Part shown: in pieces, positions 58,195 to 64,000 of the stretch | Layout of the letters: every line of letters starts with the position of its first letter | Position numbering within the stretch: the stretch's first letter is position 1 | DNA from: Mesocentrotus franciscanus | Lineage: Eukaryota > Echinodermata > Echinoidea > Camarodonta > Strongylocentrotidae | NCBI GenBank assembly: GCA_037976565.1 | Contig: CP137667.1 | Span: 3,992,299 to 4,056,298, forward strand | Length of the DNA stretch: 64,000 nucleotides | Reading direction: 5' to 3' | Made by a program: the position numbers and the translations under genes | Notes under the pieces: generated by a model | The model's input: the letters and a program-made list of their open reading frames with translations, nothing else | Told to the model about the DNA's origin: nothing | Databases searched by the model: none

Positions 58195-61100
58195 GTAAAT
58201 CTTTTCAGATAAAACTCTATTCATTAATCATAAGGGGCTTGGGCGATAAAGTAAAGAGGAGATGCGTTTTTGATTTTCTTAGAAGACAACTGTATGATGT
58301 AGATTTGCTTCAAGAAACACACAGTTGTAAAAACTCTGAGAGGATATGGTCAGTGGAATTATGGTATGATGTCATATTTAGTCACGGGAGATCCGATACT
58401 GCTGGAGTGTGTATATTGATCAAGGTAAATTCTTACCTATGAGTAAAATAAATTTACTGTTGCAAAAACAGTGCAAGTTCCAACGTTGACAGATACCCCA
58501 ATCATGTACAATATCATCCAAAATGTTTATCTGCAATTGATTTGTTTAGAGAAGTCTTTGATTTAATTAACATTTGGCATGCATAAAACCCATCAAAGTT
58601 TACATTGCGGTCAAAGGTAGCCAGAAGTAGAATTGACTATTTTCTTAAATCGAATAATTTGAGAAACTATGTTGAACATTGTAACATAAACTATGGTCAT
58701 CGTAGTGACCACTCTGCTGTAAGCCTGGTAGTGGAATATATTGTTACCAGGAGAGGACCTGGGCCCGTATTCAATAAACTTCTAAGACATTTTTCTTAAG
58801 TCTAAGAAAATGTCCAAGAATTTGTCTAGGTTAAGAAAGTTACCTTAGCCGTATTCTAAACACGTAAAGCAGTTTGTCTTAGCTTAGACGAAAGTTAAGA
58901 CAAATTCTTATACCCGATGACGTCATTTTGGAAAGTCAAATTGGTCGACTCGAGCGACTTAATTGCAGCTCAATTTGCCAATGCAATTTGCGTGTTAAAA
59001 TAAAAATCGCACCGCACGAAAATTATACACAAAACGTATGGGAGATAGAGTTTAAGGGAGGTACCATGCTCACAGAATTGTTTTAGGCTTGACCAACTAA
59101 CACTAAACATTAGTAGGGCAGTCTAGTCAAGACCCCCTGAGGCTAGATCTAACATCCACCGTAGGCTTTTTATACTAATCTGTCAAACATCTTCGAAGAG
59201 CCAAAACCGGGCGTTCTAATGCCGCGGCCACAGGGTCTATGAAGTTAGTGCCGTCGCCTAGCCAGCCGACCAGCGCTAGCATTTGATTTGGAGCTACCCT
59301 TAAATCGTCTACTGATAGATATAGGTAGTATAGCCAGCCTAACCTAAACTTAATAAAATAGTTAAATTTAACCTTTATCAGACTCATAATAAAACAAATT
59401 TTGTCTCACCTAGCATTATGCCGATGACACATTAGTCCCTAATTTCCATATTTTAATGCCAATGACTAAGAAACGATTTCTTTACGACAGCCATCATAAT
59501 TTAAATGTAGTGTTATGAAGGCGGCATATGCTACGCTGGATCGTTTGCTATATATAAGTATAGTAGTATTATTATACAAACAAACATAAACAATGGCGCT
59601 TAATTCTGCGCGCTGCGCCGTCGAAGCTTTATACGCGAAGCTTACGTTGATATAGGTCAACTGATAACCTGCGCTGCGCTGGCGTTGCATGCATCGCATC
59701 CGTAGGCTATTATGTTTTTTAATTCCATTTGATCGAAACCCGAAGTGACATTGCGTGCAGCAGCACTGAGCTGCCGGTGTTGAAGCCCTATTTAAGCATC
59801 CTCGGCCTATGCTTAAATATAGGGTAGTTTTCTTACTTATCTGAGATATCTCGATTGTATAGAATACGACATGCTATTTAAGCCCCTTTTCTTAGATAAA
59901 ATCTAAGAATTCTTCTTACTCTTAAGGCAAAATTCTTAGCCCCAAATGCTTTTATAGAATACGCATTTTTGCTAAGACTGTTTTCTTAGCCAAAATTTAA
60001 GAAAAAGTACTTAGATTTCATGCTTAAGAAGTTTATTGAATACGGGCCCTGATTTCTGGAAGTTAAATACATCTCTACTTTTGCGTGTTATAGAGAAAGA
60101 AGAAATAAGGAATGTTATTATTGAATTTATTGAAAATAACAAATATATGGATATATGTACTTTATGGGAGTTTGTTAAATACAAAGTAAAGCAGAAAATT
60201 ATTTTTATTTCCTCTAGTCGTAAACATCATAATAATTATAGAATACTTAGTCAAAAACATTGAGAAGCTACGCTATGCCTCGGATATAGATCTAAATAAT
60301 AATTTCTTAAATGTTTTTTTGTCGAGTAATCAAACAGAACTATGCCAAATACAAGAAGATTTTGTTCGAGGAATTATGATTCGAAATCGTGCCACATGGA
60401 TTGCTGAAGGGGAAAAAAACTCGAGGTATTTTTTAAATTAGAAATTACGAAATTTCGAGAGGAAACATATTTAGAAGTTTTAAAAAGTGACACATTCCTA
60501 GTTGAACCATCTGAAATTATGCATGACGAAATTTTGTTTAATCAGAAACTTATCAAAGAAATAACAATTGCGGTCATTAGACAATGAATCTGCCTCTCTG
60601 TGTAAAGGGTTCATAATTGAAGAAGAATGCTATGAAGCAGTCAAAGACTTGCTATCAGATAAAACACCTGGCATAGATGGGCTACCTGATAATTTCTATA
60701 AAGAATTTTGGGTTGATGTAAAAAAAATATTCTCCGTAGACTGTTCAACTCGTGCTATCAGCAAGGAGAACTCTGCTCTTTAATGAGAAGAGGATTGATT
60801 ACTCTTCTCCCCCTAAACACGGACTACAAAATGTTGGCAAGAGTCTAGCCAACAGAGTGAAACGGGTTCTTCCATTAATTATAGATGGAGATCAAACTTT
60901 TTTTTTGCAAAATCGATATATTAGTGAAAACATGCACCTTTTCATTGAAATGGTACGCCACTTCTGACAACTTTAGACTCCAGATTACGATAATTTCACT
61001 TTAAATTCTTCCATCGAAGGATTTCTACACATGAATATTTGCACCGTATTAGTATGTAACCAGGTGACTGGTTCTAAAGACTAGTCATATACCCCACCCT

Positions 61101-62712
61101 GTTGCAACATAAAATATTGGATTTAACATGACTCATTTTATGCAAATATCTTTAACACGTGACCCCCACAACATTATTGCGCTCCTTTGTCTATAACATG
61201 CAGACGATCTAGCAATTATTTCTAGATCCCCTCAAGGAATGCAATACTGTTTAGATAAATTCACTCAATATTGTAACTCTATATGTAGTAAGTCAGGCAG
61301 GTTAAATGATAAATATGAATTTGAAATAAACGGGGAAAAACTTAGCTCGGTAAAGGAAATGAAATATTTAGGCATTGTTTTTAGTAATAATGGATCGTTC
61401 AAAACGGCGACAAGGAACTTAGCGGATAAGGCCAGGAGAGCATTATTTAAACTTTATAAATCTTTCGGCAATTATACGCCCAGTATTAAAACCTTATTAC
61501 ACCTGTTTGATGCAACTATACAACCTATTTTGCTTTATGGATCCGAAATTTGGGGTGCTAGTGCAATAGACATGAAGAAAATTCTTCAAATAGAAACAGG
61601 GAAAACAGGACTTTATTATAAAAATGATTTTGAGAAAGTACACATTCAGTGTTGCAAAAATATCTTAGGGGTAAACCGCAAATGCATCAATTTAGCAGTT
61701 TCAGCTGAAATTGGAAAGCATCCTCAACTTATTCAAATTGCAATAAACATGCTCAAATATTGGATACGAATACGTAGTTTGGATGAAAATTGCCTTGTCT
61801 ATAAATCTTTCGAAGAAAACAAAAAATTAGTACATAACAAACAAAGCTGTTGGTTAATGTCAATTCGGGATATCTTTAGTTCACTAAATGAAGAGTTTAA
61901 TTCCAAAAGGAGCTAAATCCACTTTTGATGAAAATTGAGTTATTGATATCAGAACATTGTTCACTTAAGTACCCGTCTTTCAACAAAAATATTTACCTAA
62001 ATTTTGGGAGCAATTATGATAAAATGCACCTTCTAATATCACTTTGCCATAGACGCCTGTACAAAATCTGGTAAACAAATGCTTTTTTCTCCGAAGTTAG
62101 AAAAATGGATTTAGCTCCTTTTGGAATGAAACTCTTCAAATATTTGTAATAATGGAAATGAGACCGTATTGGACCCTGAAAATATACCAATTTTCTCAAA
62201 AAGATTTTGTCGAGCTATGTAAACTTTGTCTGGAAAGAAGAATTGATGAACAATTAAAACTGGATTTATTTGATGATAGGGATACCCGTAAAGGAAATAA
62301 ACTCAGAACCTTCAGACAATTTAAAAATGCAATCAAGCAAGAAAAGTACTTATCTCATATATCAAATATAAATTTAAGAAAAAATATCACCAAACTACGT
62401 CTAAGCGCACACAACTTACCCATAGAAACGGGAAGATATAAAATACCAGAAAAAACGCCCCCGAATCTACGATTCTGTGAAGAGTGTAATATGAATCTTG
62501 TAGGAGATGAATTCCATATAATTATGAAATGTGATAAGTATAAAGAATTACGAGTAGATTTTATAGAAAAAAATAGTAATCTGGAAGAAAAATTTAATAA
62601 TTTGTAAAGTAAAGAAAAATTCATATTTATAATGAGATTAGACAATAAAGATGTAATAGATAGTTTCTCTTCGTTCATCAAAAACATAATTGCAATGAGG
62701 GGCAACTTTTAG
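58195..62712 (+). mobile_element. L1/Tx1-like LINE ORF2 relic, interrupted by an inserted element
   Basis: 58197-58440 encodes the endonuclease start (RGLGDKVKRRCVFDFLRRQL, LLQETHS, IIFSHG-like). 58600-58757 gives SRIDYFLKSNNLRNYVEHCN and HRSDHSAVSL. The 58761-60049 element follows, and the frame resumes (DFWKLNTSLL). 60330-60967 has NRATWIAEGEKNSRYF, the early reverse-transcriptase block LLSDKTPGIDGLPDNFYKEF and, after an internal deletion, LANRVKRVLPLIIDGDQT. 61197-61916 has the YADDLAI-type box in broken frame and SSVKEMKYLGIVFSNNGSF. 62152-62607 carries the C-terminal domain with a Cys/His cluster CEECN...H...C. Many stops, so it is inactive. Confidence 0.85.
58761..60049. mobile_element. 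1,289-bp DNA element inserted in the LINE
   Basis: Ends GGGCCCGTATTCAATAAACT and its complement. The terminal arms are rich in CTTAAG and TCTTAG motifs. It is inserted between codons of the LINE frame (RGP | DFW), which proves the exact boundaries to within a base or two. Non-coding interior, AT-rich. Superfamily unknown. Confidence 0.8.
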
Positions 62713-63017
62713 ATGTAATAACAAAGTAAAAATGTTCAATCTTATGCTTTTGGTTTAATTCTGCAGTAGGCCGCAGATATGTATAAGTACTAACAGGTCA
62801 TTTATTTTAGGCATTCCATGTACCTCATTAACCTATTTTGTATGGCTTGAGCTATAATTTATTTAGAAAAGTGCTGTATTATGGTCTATATATCTAAATC
62901 TTCGGATGTATTATGGTACATTATATTATTTATTATATGCATTATGTCATGTTATTACAAAAAGAAAAAAGAGTATTTCTGCTGGATATAATTTTCCTTC
63001 TGTTTCGCTATAAACAC

Positions 63018-63190
63018 TGCATTGTAAATTGATTTATACGGTATATATGTTTACAAACAGAATATTGATTTGTTACATTACATTGTAAATTGATTTATAT
63101 GATATAGGCTATATGTTTCCAAACAGAATATTGATTTGTTACATTACATTGTCAATTGTTTTATATGTTTATAAACAGAATATTGATGTA
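63018..63190 (+). repeat. Three tandem units near the 3' end of the LINE
   Basis: Units of about 60-66 bp starting CATTGTAAATTGATTTATA and containing AAACAGAATATTGATTTG, at 63020, 63081 and 63147. They lie about 300 bp past the ORF2 relic stop and may be its 3' untranslated tail. Confidence 0.65.
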
Positions 63191-63369
63191 CATCAATGAA
63201 GTTTAATAAATACAATACATGCTAAATACCTTTAACTCGTGAACCTGCTCGACTCCTCGCAGTCCGTGTCACGAGTTTAACCAACACACATCTTGTCTTT
63301 GCTTCCTGTTTTACAGACTCACCTTATCTCTATTTTGGTACCCTACTATTACAAAAGTAACGAGTGCTT

Positions 63370-63890
63370 CAGGTATATAAAGTACACCAATATGCAATAT
63401 TTTGTCAAACAGATATGCAAACGTTAATTCGTTTGTTCTTTACGTGTCCTGTTGTAAAAACATTATGGAAATATATCAGTAATTGGCTCCGTAAACTAAA
63501 AATATTTAGTTTTCCAATTTTCACTCACATATATATGTTTTGGAATCGAAACTAGTAACAAAATAATGCACACTTTTGTTATGTATGGTTAACGCTCTAT
63601 TTTTTTCAAAATACATGCAAAGAAAATAATATAAGATTTATACAGTTCAAGTTGGAAATTATTTATTAAGAAAAAAAAATGGAATGGGTTATTGCCACAA
63701 GACAAGTAAAAATGCTGAAACAAACGGTGAAATGGCAACACATAACAAATTTGTAATATTGTTATCAATGTTATCTTCGCTGTATTCTGTACGCTATATT
63801 TCATTTCATAATTTACCACTCATTATACTATATTTTTGTTATGTTGATGTAAATGTTCTTCACAAACTGCCTTTTTATGTACTCTGATTT
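63370..63890 (+). mobile_element. Second L1/Tx1-like LINE C-terminal relic
   Basis: 63385-63530 reads QYAIFCQTDMQTLIRLFFTC and PVVKTLWKYISNWLRKLKIF, a typical LINE C-terminal zinc-knuckle region (CxxC...H/R...C then W). Downstream frames to 63890 look like decayed continuation. It differs from the 58195-62712 element, so it is a separate insertion. Confidence 0.55.
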
Positions 63891-64000
63891 GAAGCAATAA
63901 ACTTGTAATCATAACAAAAATAAAAGAAGAGTGGTTTTATACTTGTATCATACAATAGTATAATCAGCCAAAGTATCATTCCAAACTGACTTTGCTAACT

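Overview
This is a stretch of animal nuclear DNA, most likely from an echinoderm or another marine deuterostome invertebrate. The evidence is spliced genes with canonical GT/AG borders in matching phase, extracellular LDLa and CUB-type domains, and a background crowded with LINEs, tRNA-derived SINEs, hAT-, piggyBac- and Mutator-like short elements and very long fold-back elements. The species cannot be named from the sequence. Most open reading frames in the window are accidental.

Three transcription units can be supported. (1) 1199-4275 on +: the last four coding exons of a secreted or membrane protein with the order LDLa-LDLa-CUB-like-LDLa. All internal junctions are phase 1, and the 5' part lies off the left edge. 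(2) 9844-20993 on -: a P-loop GTPase gene. Five exons join in perfect phase; a sixth, upstream exon is tentative. The introns hold two LINE pieces and three fold-back elements. A diverged copy of its last exon plus flanking intron (50887-52270, same strand) is a segmental duplication that preserves empty sites for two of the insertions. (3) 36979-about 39790 on +: a four-exon spliced transcript with no convincing reading frame, probably non-coding.

Everything else is mobile or repetitive. 17514-19685, 10250-11598, 21239-22041, 53558-54362, 58195-62712 and 63370-63890 are decayed LINE pieces from at least three clades. 22225-25680 is a nested inverted and direct repeat complex. 25700-27000 is intergenic with CpG-rich alternating purine-pyrimidine blocks. 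30461-34789 is a 4.3-kb fold-back inserted in a tRNA-derived SINE whose two halves are still visible on either side. 43020-47640 is about 3.3 kb of almost pure purine strand, duplicated internally and interrupted by the most striking object here: a 1,302-bp self-complementary element (44996-46297). Its ends are arrays of roughly 11 and 13 short palindromes of the type GATAAACANTGTTTATC, it has an 8-bp target duplication, and an unoccupied copy of its target survives at 47263-47270.

The genes do not form a functional cluster. What links the window is layered insertion: elements inside introns, inside SINEs, inside LINEs and inside simple-sequence tracts. Duplicated segments give natural before-and-after pairs for several of these events.
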